Part shown: in pieces, positions 9,143-17,743 of the stretch
How positions within the stretch are numbered: position 1 is the stretch's first letter
How the letters are laid out: each line of letters opens with the position of its first letter
From: Thermoplasmata archaeon
GTDB taxonomy: Archaea > Thermoplasmatota > Thermoplasmata > Halarchaeoplasmatales > Halarchaeoplasmataceae
NCBI GenBank assembly: GCA_003553085.1
Contig: PUPH01000104.1
Location: 1-40,889, forward strand
DNA length: 40,889 nucleotides
Reading direction: 5' to 3'
Translations under genes and position numbers: made by a program
The notes under the pieces: model-generated
What the model saw: only the letters and a program-made list of their open reading frames with translations
What the model was told of the DNA's origin: nothing
Database searches by the model: none

Positions 9143-10009
9143 ATGATGAGGGATATTACGATTATAACTATGCATCTGGAAAAGGTGGAACCCGGAGATA
9201 AGGAAGAGATCAAAGCCATGTGTTCCCACATCTGGGATGGCAACGACTACGTACCCGAGGTATTCGACGAATGGGTGAAAGAAGAGGGGTTCTACAAGGC
9301 GATATCAAAGGAGAAGATAATCGGAGTATGCAAATACTCACGCCGCCCGGGAGGTATTCTGTGGCTGGAGGGTTTGAGGATACACCCGGATTACCAGGGA
9401 AAAGGATACGGAAGTGATGTGGCCGACCTGTTTCATCGGATAGTGATCAACAAGGAACATACCGCCCTAAGGTTCATGACCGACGTTACGAACAAAAAGA
9501 GCATTCATCTGGCTGAAAAGAGGGATTTCACAACACTCATAGAACTCTATCACCTTGAATTTCAGGGGAGAGGAAGGCCCGTAGACGGTGTTCGCCGGGA
9601 GACGGATCCGGAAGCAGTTAGAGATATGGTGTTCTCATCCCCGGAGTACCATGGATATGAGATGCTGTACATCAGTAACTGGGAGGCTAAGGAATTCACT
9701 GAAGAACTGCTGGAAGAGGAAGTTAAGGCGGGTAACTGCTACTGTTATGTGATGGAGGGAGAACTCCAGGGTGTTTTGTTTATCAACCATCACCAAGCCT
9801 ACGGCCGGGTAAGCATACCTTTCATGGCCGGAACCCAGGATGCTGTGGATATATTGATAAGGTACGCCATATGGTGGAGCGGGGATAAGGGCGACGGTTT
9901 TTTACTTCTCAAAACGCCATTCCAGGAGGTAAAAGATCGTGCGGAAAAAGCGGGTATGGAGTTGGCCGGCTTCAGGAAGGTAAAGGTATTTCAACTCGAG
10001 AATGAATAA
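9143..10009 (+). CDS. GNAT-family N-acetyltransferase, possibly with a second GNAT-like C-terminal domain
   Basis: WLEGLRIHPDYQGKGYGSDVADLFH acetyl-CoA binding motif. Confidence 0.88.
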   Translation: MMRDITIITMHLEKVEPGDKEEIKAMCSHIWDGNDYVPEVFDEWVKEEGFYKAISKEKIIGVCKYSRRPGGILWLEGLRIHPDYQGKGYGSDVADLFHRIVINKEHTALRFMTDVTNKKSIHLAEKRDFTTLIELYHLEFQGRGRPVDGVRRETDPEAVRDMVFSSPEYHGYEMLYISNWEAKEFTEELLEEEVKAGNCYCYVMEGELQGVLFINHHQAYGRVSIPFMAGTQDAVDILIRYAIWWSGDKGDGFLLLKTPFQEVKDRAEKAGMELAGFRKVKVFQLENE

Positions 10010-10388
10010 GCTTTATAGGCCGGTGTCAATTTTTCGTTTCATGAATGAAGAAGAACTCACCTCGGATTTTATGGATGAAAGGGAGAATCTCAACGAGGTA
10101 CTCATGAAGTACGCCGGTAAGAACATCAAACGTTTTTTCAATATAGACACGAACGCATACCGGGAAGGTGCTCTTCCCGTCAAAACGAAGGAGATGCTTG
10201 GGCTCGTGGCCTCGACGGTTTTGCGATGTGACGACTGCATCGAGTATCATCTGATAAGGTGTGAGGAGGTAGGCGTGTCCGATGAGGAATTCCAGGAAGT
10301 CATGTCCATCGCCCTGGTTGTAGGCGGATCCATAACCATACCTCACCTGAGAAGGGCCTTCGCGAAATGGGATAAAAGACGATCTTGA
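10002..10388 (+). CDS. Carboxymuconolactone decarboxylase/AhpD-like protein
   Basis: VKTKEMLGLVASTVLRCDDCIEYHLIRCEEVGVSDEEFQEVM with CxxC-x3-H. Confidence 0.88.
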   Translation: MNKLYRPVSIFRFMNEEELTSDFMDERENLNEVLMKYAGKNIKRFFNIDTNAYREGALPVKTKEMLGLVASTVLRCDDCIEYHLIRCEEVGVSDEEFQEVMSIALVVGGSITIPHLRRAFAKWDKRRS

Positions 10389-10399
10389 ATACACAGAAC

Positions 10400-10636
10400 A
10401 ACCCAAAACGGACCCTATATCGCAATGACAGGATATGGCCTGCCTGCCGCACCTGGGACATCTTTCCATATCACATCCGATGTGTTGGTAATTGTTCTCT
10501 TTGGCACCGCAGTCGCCGCATCCATAGTTGAACGTGGATTTAACCCTCTCGAGAACGGTGCCGTCCCATACTCAAAGTGGGAAAACTCAAAACCGTCAGT
10601 TTCCGACATCTCCTTTCCGCAATCGCATTTTACCAT
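10400..10636 (-). pseudogene. Frameshifted small zinc-ribbon protein gene
   Basis: Minus strand starts MVKCDCGKEMSETDGFEFSHFE, then shifts -1 near 10570 into VWDGTVLERVKSTFNYGCGDCGAKENNYQHIGCDMERCPRCGRQAISCHCD, a coherent Cys-rich sequence, with no stop at the expected end. Confidence 0.6.
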
Positions 10637-10682
10637 TGAATCACCTCTCAAAGGGTTAGGTCTTCTGACATATCTAATCCAA

Positions 10683-10718
10683 AATAGTCTATTTTGAAAT
10701 AGTCTATTCTAAAATAGA
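10683..10718. promoter_or_regulatory. Tandem palindromic AATAGTCTATT elements
   Basis: AATAGTCTATT at 10683-10693 and 10698-10708 (15-bp period) plus a partial AAAATAG at 10712-10717. Confidence 0.55.
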
Positions 10719-10753
10719 AAGGTGTGTTTGTCACGGATGCATAGAATGAACTC

Positions 10754-10921
10754 GTGAGAAGGGCGGTCTATCGTTCTCTAAAAGAAAAAAGCCGTTCCGT
10801 GAGATGGCATGAGGATTGTACCGAAAAATTCTACATCTTTTCCAGATCCGGATTCACCGACGAACTGAAGAAGATGGAAGACGTGATCCTTCACGACCTT
10901 AGCTTTCTTGCCACAGGATGA
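10754..10921 (+). pseudogene. C-terminal remnant of an archaeal AAA ATPase (DUF234-like tail)
   Basis: Translates as (V)RRAVYRSLKEKSRSVRWHEDCTEKFYIFSRSGFTDELKKMEDVILHDLSFLATG*, resembling the K.R.V.W....YY.LFSKSGFT..L tail; no ATPase core upstream. Confidence 0.5.
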
Positions 10922-10939
10922 ACCGATATCCGGGGCCGA

Positions 10940-11671
10940 TCAACAAACGGTCAATTTCCCGTTGTAATACAGTCGCCCTTTTTCGTAGGAAAATCGTATG
11001 GGACGGACTTCGACGCCCGCATCCACCGCTTCCCTGAAGGCCGCTGCGAAGTCAGGGTCCCTTTCTTCATAAGGTGAAAAACACTCTGCACTCGAACGGA
11101 AGACAAGTATCAGCAAGCCCGCCCTGTGGCCCTCTTCGACAGCATTTATCAGTTCCCGTACGTGTCTGGTTCCCCTGGTCGTAGGCGCATCCGGGAACAG
11201 TGCCCTGCCGCCCATAGCCAGTGTACATCCTTTGACCTCGACCCACAGTTCACATACTTCCGTATCATTGAAAAAATCTATCCTACTGTCACCGAGTTTC
11301 TTCTCTCCCTGCCAGCCATCCGTTATACCGAAAGGATCTATCTTCTCGTTCTCCAAAACCCAGCGAGCTATCTGGGGATGGAAACCCGAGTTGACCAGCA
11401 CCCACTCATCCTCGTATCTTGCGGCGATCAGGTCCCATGATGTTTTTCTGTTAGGGCGGGATGCCTTTGCCAATAGAACTCTATTACCGGGATACAGTAA
11501 TTCCTCCAATCTTCCCGGGTCCCTAACGTGGACTTTTGAATCCTCACCATGGATATCAACGATACCCAAGAAGCGGTTCTTCCGCTCTACGAAGGTCCCT
11601 TCAGCGTCGATGGGGATGTCCATCACCTTAACGGGTGTCACTTCATCTTCTTCAGGATTATGGCAGGACAT
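10940..11671 (-). CDS. sfsA: Sugar fermentation stimulation protein homolog
   Basis: EGTFVERKNRFLGIVDI...HVRDPGRLEELLYPGNRVLL...WVEVKGCTL...FPDAPTTRGTRHVRELI; start trimmed from 11791. Confidence 0.92.
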   Translation of the reverse strand: MSCHNPEEDEVTPVKVMDIPIDAEGTFVERKNRFLGIVDIHGEDSKVHVRDPGRLEELLYPGNRVLLAKASRPNRKTSWDLIAARYEDEWVLVNSGFHPQIARWVLENEKIDPFGITDGWQGEKKLGDSRIDFFNDTEVCELWVEVKGCTLAMGGRALFPDAPTTRGTRHVRELINAVEEGHRAGLLILVFRSSAECFSPYEERDPDFAAAFREAVDAGVEVRPIRFSYEKGRLYYNGKLTVC

Positions 11672-12081
11672 ATCCGCTTCACTCCCTCGATAGTACACAC
11701 CTTTTCTTGTACAAATTCGGAAAGCTCGGCATCGCCTTGGGTCCATACTTCCGCCATGATCATGTGGTCTCCAGTGGATTTTGCCACCCATCTTACTTCC
11801 TCGAACTCACCCAATGCTCTAACTGCGTCTAGGAAGAACTCGGGGTCAGTGTCTAAACCAAGAAGAGTGACACATCTATACCCGATCTTGGCGGGATCGA
11901 TGTCGATGGTGTAGCCCCGGATGACCCCCTCCGATTCTAAGCGCTGTACCCTCTTACGAACAGTACCTTCACTGACATCTAACTCATGAGCTATCTCTGT
12001 AAATGGTGTACGTGCATCCTTAAGCAGTATGTCGATTATCTTCCTGTCTTTTCTGTCTATTTTAGGCATATTCATCATCAA
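11638..12081 (-). CDS. Lrp/AsnC-family transcriptional regulator
   Basis: IDRKDRKIIDILLKDARTPFTEIAHELDVSEGTVRKRVQRLESEGVIRGYTIDIDPAKIGY plus RAM-like C-terminus. Confidence 0.95.
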   Translation of the reverse strand: MMMNMPKIDRKDRKIIDILLKDARTPFTEIAHELDVSEGTVRKRVQRLESEGVIRGYTIDIDPAKIGYRCVTLLGLDTDPEFFLDAVRALGEFEEVRWVAKSTGDHMIMAEVWTQGDAELSEFVQEKVCTIEGVKRICPAIILKKMK

Positions 12082-12161
12082 TTTAACGATATATGCAGCA
12101 ACTGATACGAACTTCGAACAAAAAGTTAATATACTTCGTAGTATTTAAGGATATCGTTAAA
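12082..12161. promoter_or_regulatory. Perfect 11-bp inverted repeat bracketing the divergent lrp / stress-operon promoter region
   Basis: TTTAACGATAT (12082-12092) and ATATCGTTAAA (12151-12161); TATA-like GTATTTAAGG at 12141-12150. Confidence 0.65.
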
Positions 12162-12173
12162 CAAGGTGTTTAT

Positions 12174-12311
12174 ATGGATCGGGTAAAAAACCTACAGTTA
12201 AAGACCACCGAAAAAGTAATGAAGCACGAGAGTGATAACGATAGGTGGGATGGTATAACTGATGCGGAAGTGTTACACAAATGTAAACATACTCTAAGGA
12301 GGACTGAATGA
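12174..12311 (+). CDS. Small ORF (45 aa) leading the oxidative-stress gene set
   Basis: MDRVKNLQLKTTEKVMKHESDNDRWDGITDAEVLHKCKHTLRRTE; ATG close to the predicted TSS; its end carries the AGGAGG preceding the next gene. Confidence 0.45.
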   Translation: MDRVKNLQLKTTEKVMKHESDNDRWDGITDAEVLHKCKHTLRRTE

Positions 12312-12312
12312 T

Positions 12313-12813
12313 ATGGATATAAAAAATATGGGATTCGAAGAACTGCTGGAGGGCGCTGCAAAAGCAGAAGAGAACAGCAGAGAAGTGTACGACTATCTGG
12401 CGAACAGATCAAAGAACTTTGTAGTCAGCGACAGGTTCAAGTTCCTTGCGGATGAAGAACAAAAACACGAAGATTTCATCAGACAGCTGTATAAAAAGAT
12501 AACAAAAGGAGAGGAGTTGAAGCTCGACGAGGAAACCCCCCTACCGATACCTTTCATAAAGTACGATGATGACAGCGATGAATCTGAGATAATCGAACAG
12601 GCCATGGGTGCGGAGATCGCCGCCAGGGATTTCTACAAACAGATGGCATCCAAAGCAAAAGAAGAAGGAAGGGAGGACGAAGTGGTCGAAACCATGAATT
12701 ACTTGGCAGGCATGGAGCAGAATCACTATGCCATATTAGAGTCCGAACTGGACAGGATCAAGGATTTCGAACAGTTCGACGAGTACTTCCCCGGTATGCA
12801 CATAGGACCATAG
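12313..12813 (+). CDS. Ferritin-like diiron (rubrerythrin-type) protein
   Basis: [15 protein letters not shown]...[12 protein letters not shown]...[11 protein letters not shown]...MEQNHYAIL: paired E and ExxH motifs. Confidence 0.9.
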   Translation: MDIKNMGFEELLEGAAKAEENSREVYDYLANRSKNFVVSDRFKFLADEEQKHEDFIRQLYKKITKGEELKLDEETPLPIPFIKYDDDSDESEIIEQAMGAEIAARDFYKQMASKAKEEGREDEVVETMNYLAGMEQNHYAILESELDRIKDFEQFDEYFPGMHIGP

Positions 12814-12824
12814 GAGATGATAAG

Positions 12825-12986
12825 ATGGCAAAATGGGAATGTATTGTATGTGGATATATATACGACGAAGACAAAGGCGATGAAGAGAACGGTATAGACC
12901 CTGGAACGAAATTCGAGGATCTGCCCGATGATTGGGTGTGCCCGTTGTGCGGAGCACCGAAGGACCAGTTCGAGAAGGTCGAATGA
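12825..12986 (+). CDS. Rubredoxin
   Basis: [53 protein letters not shown] (CxxCG...CPLCG); absent from the ORF track. Confidence 0.97.
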   Translation: MAKWECIVCGYIYDEDKGDEENGIDPGTKFEDLPDDWVCPLCGAPKDQFEKVE

Positions 12987-12996
12987 AGGAGTACAT

Positions 12997-13455
12997 ATGA
13001 CTGAAGAAGTTAAGGTCGGAGATCAAGGGAAAGATTTCGTTCTTGAATCACATACGGGAGAAAAGGTCGCACTCTCGGAACACAGAGGAAAGAAAGTCCT
13101 GCTGTCGTTTCATCCCCTGGCTTGGACCAAGATATGCGGCGACCAGATGAAGTCCTTGGAGGAGAACAAAGAAAGGTTCGATGAGCTGGATGCCGTCGCA
13201 TTCGGCATAAGCGTGGATACCGTACCTTCCAAAAAAGCCTGGGCAGAGGAATTAGGTATAGAGAACACTCAACTCTTGTGTGACTTCTGGCCCCACGGCA
13301 AGATGATAAAAGACTACGGCCTTTTCAGGGATGAGGACGGTTTTTCCCAGAGAGCGAACATCATCATCGACGAAGAAGGTAAGATGATCTTCAAAAAAGT
13401 GTATCCTATAAGGGAATTACCCGACATAGAAGAGATAATTGAGGAAATGAGGTGA
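12997..13455 (+). CDS. Peroxiredoxin (AhpC/TSA family)
   Basis: VGDQGKDFVLESHTGEKVALSEHRGKKVLLSFHPLAWTKICGDQMKSLEE; start trimmed from 12928. Confidence 0.88.
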   Translation: MTEEVKVGDQGKDFVLESHTGEKVALSEHRGKKVLLSFHPLAWTKICGDQMKSLEENKERFDELDAVAFGISVDTVPSKKAWAEELGIENTQLLCDFWPHGKMIKDYGLFRDEDGFSQRANIIIDEEGKMIFKKVYPIRELPDIEEIIEEMR

Positions 13456-13460
13456 ATAAA

Positions 13461-13844
13461 ATGGAAGAGATGTACCAGAAAGATGATTGGAAGACCGAAA
13501 AGCACGTACCGGTGATAGAGATAAAGGGCGAAGCGAAGAAAGACGAACGTATCAAAGTGATGGCGTCAGTGGGAAAGGAGATCGGACATCCCAATACCAC
13601 GGAGCATCACATCGAGTGGATAGAGCTGTATTTCCATCCGGAGGGGGAAAAATATCCCTACGAGATCGGAAGGTACACGTTCAAAGCTCATGGAGCATCG
13701 GTCAAAGGTGCTGATACGAGCACGGTATACAGCGAACCGTTGATCAAGGCAGTATTCAAAACAGGAAAACCGGGAAAATTGATAGCGAATTCATACTGCA
13801 ACATCCACGGACTGTGGAGTAACGAAATAGACATAGAATTGTAA
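13461..13844 (+). CDS. Superoxide reductase (neelaredoxin-like, 1Fe)
   Basis: KHVPVIE...[19 protein letters not shown]...SYCNIHGLW. Confidence 0.95.
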   Translation: MEEMYQKDDWKTEKHVPVIEIKGEAKKDERIKVMASVGKEIGHPNTTEHHIEWIELYFHPEGEKYPYEIGRYTFKAHGASVKGADTSTVYSEPLIKAVFKTGKPGKLIANSYCNIHGLWSNEIDIEL

Positions 13845-13860
13845 TATAGAGGTGAAATAT

Positions 13861-14520
13861 ATGGAAGAAAAAAAGATGCCTTTGATAGGGGACAAGTTCC
13901 CTGAGATGAAGGTACAGACGACGAAAGGGACGAAGCAACTACCGAAGGAATACGAAGGTCAGTGGTTCTTACTGTTCTCACACCCGGCTGATTTTACACC
14001 GGTATGCACAACAGAATTCTACGCATTCCAGACCAGGTACGACAAGTTCAGAGAATTGGACACGGAGCTCATCGGATTGAGCGTAGATCAGGTGTTCAGT
14101 CACCTGAAATGGGAAGAGTGGATTGAGGAGAACCTGGGAGAAGAGATCGAGTTCCCGATAATCGCCGACGGTATGGGTCATGTAGCCAACCGGTTGGGAC
14201 TGATACACGGGGGCCCCGCATCTACAACGGTCAGGGCGGTGTTCATAGTTGATCCCAAATCAACTATCAGAGCGATACTTTACTATCCCGCCGAACTCGG
14301 TAGGAACATGGACGAGTTCCTGAGGATGATCAGAGGATTCCAGAAAGCCGATAAAGAAGGTGTAGCCATACCGGCTAACTGGCCTGAGAACGAACTGATC
14401 AAGGACAGGGTAATAATGCCTCCAGCAAATAGCACCGAAATGCTCAAGAAGCGCCGGAAACAGGAAGAAGACGGCGAGATCGAGTGTTACGACTGGTGGC
14501 TGTGCCATCGGAAACCCTGA
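13861..14520 (+). CDS. Peroxiredoxin (Prx6-like)
   Basis: [16 protein letters not shown]...[20 protein letters not shown]; long C-terminal domain with a late [11 protein letters not shown]. Confidence 0.96.
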   Translation: MEEKKMPLIGDKFPEMKVQTTKGTKQLPKEYEGQWFLLFSHPADFTPVCTTEFYAFQTRYDKFRELDTELIGLSVDQVFSHLKWEEWIEENLGEEIEFPIIADGMGHVANRLGLIHGGPASTTVRAVFIVDPKSTIRAILYYPAELGRNMDEFLRMIRGFQKADKEGVAIPANWPENELIKDRVIMPPANSTEMLKKRRKQEEDGEIECYDWWLCHRKP

Positions 14521-14557
14521 AAACCCTCTTTCTTTTTATTTATGATGAGGTGGATAG

Positions 14558-14941
14558 ATGACAAAATTGTTACAGGTGTATCGGTGTGATGTCTGCGGTA
14601 ACGTAGTCGAGGTCCTTCATACCGGCATCGGAACCCTGGTGTGCTGCGGTCAGCCCATGGAGCTGGAGGAAGAAAAAAGAGAAGAAGAGGGTACGGAAAA
14701 ACACCTACCAGTGGTAGAGTCCACTGAAGAAGGGATAAAGATCAACGTCGGTTCCGTTCCTCATCCCATGGAAGACAAGCACCACCTAGAGTGGATCGAA
14801 GTGATAACTAGGAAGAACGAAAGGACCTATAGAACATTTTTATCACCGGGTGATACACCTGAAGTTGTGTTCCCGGTGAGCGAGAAGGACGTCCTCTTCG
14901 TTAGGACGTATTGTAATATACACGGATTATGGAAATATTAG
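14558..14941 (+). CDS. Desulfoferrodoxin-type superoxide reductase (2Fe)
   Basis: YRCDVCGNVVEVLHTGIGTLVCCGQPM N-terminal Dx domain; HPMEDKHHLEWIEV...TYCNIHGLW. Confidence 0.96.
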   Translation: MTKLLQVYRCDVCGNVVEVLHTGIGTLVCCGQPMELEEEKREEEGTEKHLPVVESTEEGIKINVGSVPHPMEDKHHLEWIEVITRKNERTYRTFLSPGDTPEVVFPVSEKDVLFVRTYCNIHGLWKY

Positions 14942-14952
14942 GAGTGATATAT

Positions 14953-15456
14953 ATGGGAAAAATGACAGATAAATCGTTAGAAGAAGCCTTCGCCGGAGAG
15001 TCTCAGGCACACATGAAATACCTGATCTTCAGCGAGGTGGCAGAGAGAGAAGGACTGGATAACATAGCCAGGCTGTTCAAAGGGATAGCCTACGCTGAGA
15101 AAGTGCATGCAACGAACCATGCGAGACAGCTGGACATGATAGGGAATACATCGGATAACCTTCAGTCAGGTATCGAAGGAGAGGACTTCGAGGTGCATGA
15201 TATGTACCCAGCCTACCATGCCATCGCACATCTTGAAGAAGATAAAGGAGCGCAGCAGTCCATCCACTATGCACTTGAAGCTGAGAAGATACATTCTAAG
15301 ATGTACAAGGACGCACAGAAAGTATCCAAAGAGGGTAAGGACATAGATCTGGACACACTTTACATATGTCCGGTATGCGGTTATACCCATGAAGGTGAGC
15401 CGCCGGAGAAATGTCCGGTATGCGGAATATCCAGCGAGCGGTTCAAGGATTTCTAA
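14953..15456 (+). CDS. Rubrerythrin with C-terminal rubredoxin-like domain
   Basis: SLEEAFAGESQAHMKYLIF...CPVCGYTHEGEPPEKCPVCG. Confidence 0.96.
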   Translation: MGKMTDKSLEEAFAGESQAHMKYLIFSEVAEREGLDNIARLFKGIAYAEKVHATNHARQLDMIGNTSDNLQSGIEGEDFEVHDMYPAYHAIAHLEEDKGAQQSIHYALEAEKIHSKMYKDAQKVSKEGKDIDLDTLYICPVCGYTHEGEPPEKCPVCGISSERFKDF

Positions 15457-15468
15457 GGGGCGTAATTC

Positions 15469-15978
15469 ATGATCTCTGAAAAGATGGCCGAAGCCATCAA
15501 CGAGCAGATAAACGCGGAGATGTACTCGGGCTATCTATACCTCTCTATGGCGGTTGATTTCGCAGAGAAGAACCTGGACGGCTTCGAGCACTGGCTGCGT
15601 CTTCAGGCTCAGGAAGAGTTGGACCATGGCATGCGTTTCCTGGATTATCTGCAGGAACGAGGCGGTCACGTTGAGCTGGAAACCATCGAGAAGCCGGAAG
15701 TGGAGTGGAAGACTCCTCTTGAGGCATTCGAGTACGTTTACCAGCACGAATGCAAGGTTACCGGTATGATAAACGATCTTGTGGACCTTGCAGAGAAGGA
15801 GAACGACCGCGCCACCATGAACATGCTGCAGTGGTTCGTGGATGAACAGGTGGAGGAAGAAGATTCTGCCGATGAGATCGTGCAGAAGCTGAAGATGGTC
15901 GGGGATAACCCCAGTGCCCTATTGATGATGAACGAGAAGATGGCACAGAGACCTGTTTCGGAAGAAAATACCGAATAA
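15469..15978 (+). CDS. ftn: Ferritin
   Basis: INEQINAEMYSGYLYLSMAVDFAEKNLDGFEHWLRLQAQEELDHGMRFLDYL...WFVDEQVEEE. Confidence 0.96.
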   Translation: MISEKMAEAINEQINAEMYSGYLYLSMAVDFAEKNLDGFEHWLRLQAQEELDHGMRFLDYLQERGGHVELETIEKPEVEWKTPLEAFEYVYQHECKVTGMINDLVDLAEKENDRATMNMLQWFVDEQVEEEDSADEIVQKLKMVGDNPSALLMMNEKMAQRPVSEENTE

Positions 15979-15996
15979 AGCGTAAACCTACAAAAT

Positions 15997-16021
15997 GAGG
16001 GGGACGAACTTTCGCCCCCTC
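15997..16021 (+). terminator. GC-rich hairpin after ferritin, candidate transcript end
   Basis: GAGGGGG-ACGAACTTTCG-CCCCCTC, 7-bp outer arms plus an inner CGA/TCG pairing. Confidence 0.6.
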
Positions 16022-16054
16022 TTCGAAACCCTTTCCTAAAATGGAGATGACGAT

Positions 16055-17743
16055 ATGGGATCTAAAGATGATGTAAAGGCTATGGATGAAGAGTTATTCA
16101 CGGTGATAATAGGTGGTCAGGCCGGACAAGGTGTGAAAAAGGCTGGTGAGGCCCTGTCTAAATTTTTCTTGGAAAAAGGTAGATATGTGTTTGAGATGGA
16201 CGACTATCAGAGCTTGATACGAGGAGGGCACAATTTTGCCTCTGTTAGCTCTTCCACGGAAGAAATATTCAGCCATCACATGAGAGCCGATGTAGTGGTG
16301 AACCTTGATAAGACCAGTTATGAGATGCACAAGAAAAATCTCACACCGGACGGACTGAACTTTTACAACTCCGATGAGATAGAAAACGGAGAGGGGATAG
16401 GACTTCCCTTGACCAGTATGAGCAAGGAGTTCCAAAGACCGCAGTTGATCATGGGTGTTACCGGTATTGCAGTACTGGCCGCAGTTGTGGGTGAAAACAA
16501 AGATTCCTTGGTCTCTTTGGTGAACAGTGTATATCCGCGCGGGAAGGAGGATAATACCGCTTTCTCAAAGTTGGTTTATGATGAAGTCTTGGATAAAGTA
16601 GGTTCCACCTTGGATCTGAAAGAGGGAGACTGCCGGAATAGGATGTTCCCGGGCAACCACGTTATAGCTCTGGGAGCGGCTTCCGCAGGGTTGGATATCT
16701 ACTTTGCATACCCCATGACTCCAGCGTCATCGATACTTCACTTTTACGCATCACATGGTGACAAGTTAGGAGTTACCGCTGTACATCCGGAGAGTGAGAT
16801 AGCCGTCGCCAATATGGCTATCGGAGCTACCATCGCAGGTGCAAGGTCCATGGTGGGAACAAGTGGTGGTGGATTCGCACTCATGGCCGAAGCCTTTTCT
16901 TTGGCGGGTATGGTCGAATCACCCGTTCTTTTCGTACTCTCATCGAGACCCGGGCCGGCCACAGGAGTTCCCACATACACCGAGCAGGGAGATCTGGGTT
17001 TTGCTTTACATCAGGGTCACGGCGACTTCCCGAGGATAGTCGCTTCACCGGGAGATATGGAGGAAGCCTTCTATCTAACAGCGGATATGCTTTCCTTGTT
17101 GTGGAAGTATCAAACTCCCGGCATTATCCTTACTGAGAAACACCTATCCGAGAGCTCGATGTGCATGGACGTCGATCCTTCCAAGGTGAGAACTGTTGAA
17201 CCACGTATGCATGAAGAGGATACGGAGTACAAAAGATATCTATCTACGGAAGACGGAGTGTCTCCACTCAAGTTCCCCCCCTCCAAAGAGGCGATAAAGT
17301 GGAACGGTGAAGAGCACGATGAATACGGTATAACCACTTCCAGATCTGAAGAGGTAGCTGCCATGCACGATAAGAGACATAAGAAGGAAGAAGTCATACT
17401 GGAAGAGTTAAAGGACCGACATACCGTCAACGTTTACGGATCGGGTGAGAACGTGATATTCACCTACGGTTCCACAACGCTCAGCGTAAGAGAGGCTCTG
17501 CGATGCTCAGGCATAGAGGCAAAAGTTGTACAACCCATATACCTGAGACCATTACCTACCTGGGAGCTAAAAAAGCATGTGGAAGGCAGGTCCATAGTCG
17601 TTGAACAGAGTGTAGCCCAGCAATTCAGCACTCTACTAGAAGATAAGATCGGATTAGAGCCCACATCGGTTATCAAACGATATGATGGGAGGCCCTTCGA
17701 TCCCATGGATCTGGCTGGAAAGATAAAGGAGGCGATAAGATGA
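16055..17743 (+). CDS. 2-oxoacid:ferredoxin oxidoreductase, fused gamma-alpha subunit
   Basis: VIIGGQAGQGVKKAGEAL (gamma), then FAYPMTPASSILHFYA...EQGDLGFALHQGHGDFPRIV (alpha). Confidence 0.93.
   Translation: MGSKDDVKAMDEELFTVIIGGQAGQGVKKAGEALSKFFLEKGRYVFEMDDYQSLIRGGHNFASVSSSTEEIFSHHMRADVVVNLDKTSYEMHKKNLTPDGLNFYNSDEIENGEGIGLPLTSMSKEFQRPQLIMGVTGIAVLAAVVGENKDSLVSLVNSVYPRGKEDNTAFSKLVYDEVLDKVGSTLDLKEGDCRNRMFPGNHVIALGAASAGLDIYFAYPMTPASSILHFYASHGDKLGVTAVHPESEIAVANMAIGATIAGARSMVGTSGGGFALMAEAFSLAGMVESPVLFVLSSRPGPATGVPTYTEQGDLGFALHQGHGDFPRIVASPGDMEEAFYLTADMLSLLWKYQTPGIILTEKHLSESSMCMDVDPSKVRTVEPRMHEEDTEYKRYLSTEDGVSPLKFPPSKEAIKWNGEEHDEYGITTSRSEEVAAMHDKRHKKEEVILEELKDRHTVNVYGSGENVIFTYGSTTLSVREALRCSGIEAKVVQPIYLRPLPTWELKKHVEGRSIVVEQSVAQQFSTLLEDKIGLEPTSVIKRYDGRPFDPMDLAGKIKEAIR

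Noticed and set aside
10026-10469. 147-aa minus-strand ORF
   Set aside because: Only its first ~25 residues (MERCPRCGRQAISCHCD) look real, as the tail of the frameshifted zinc-ribbon gene; the rest is antisense to the CMD-family gene.
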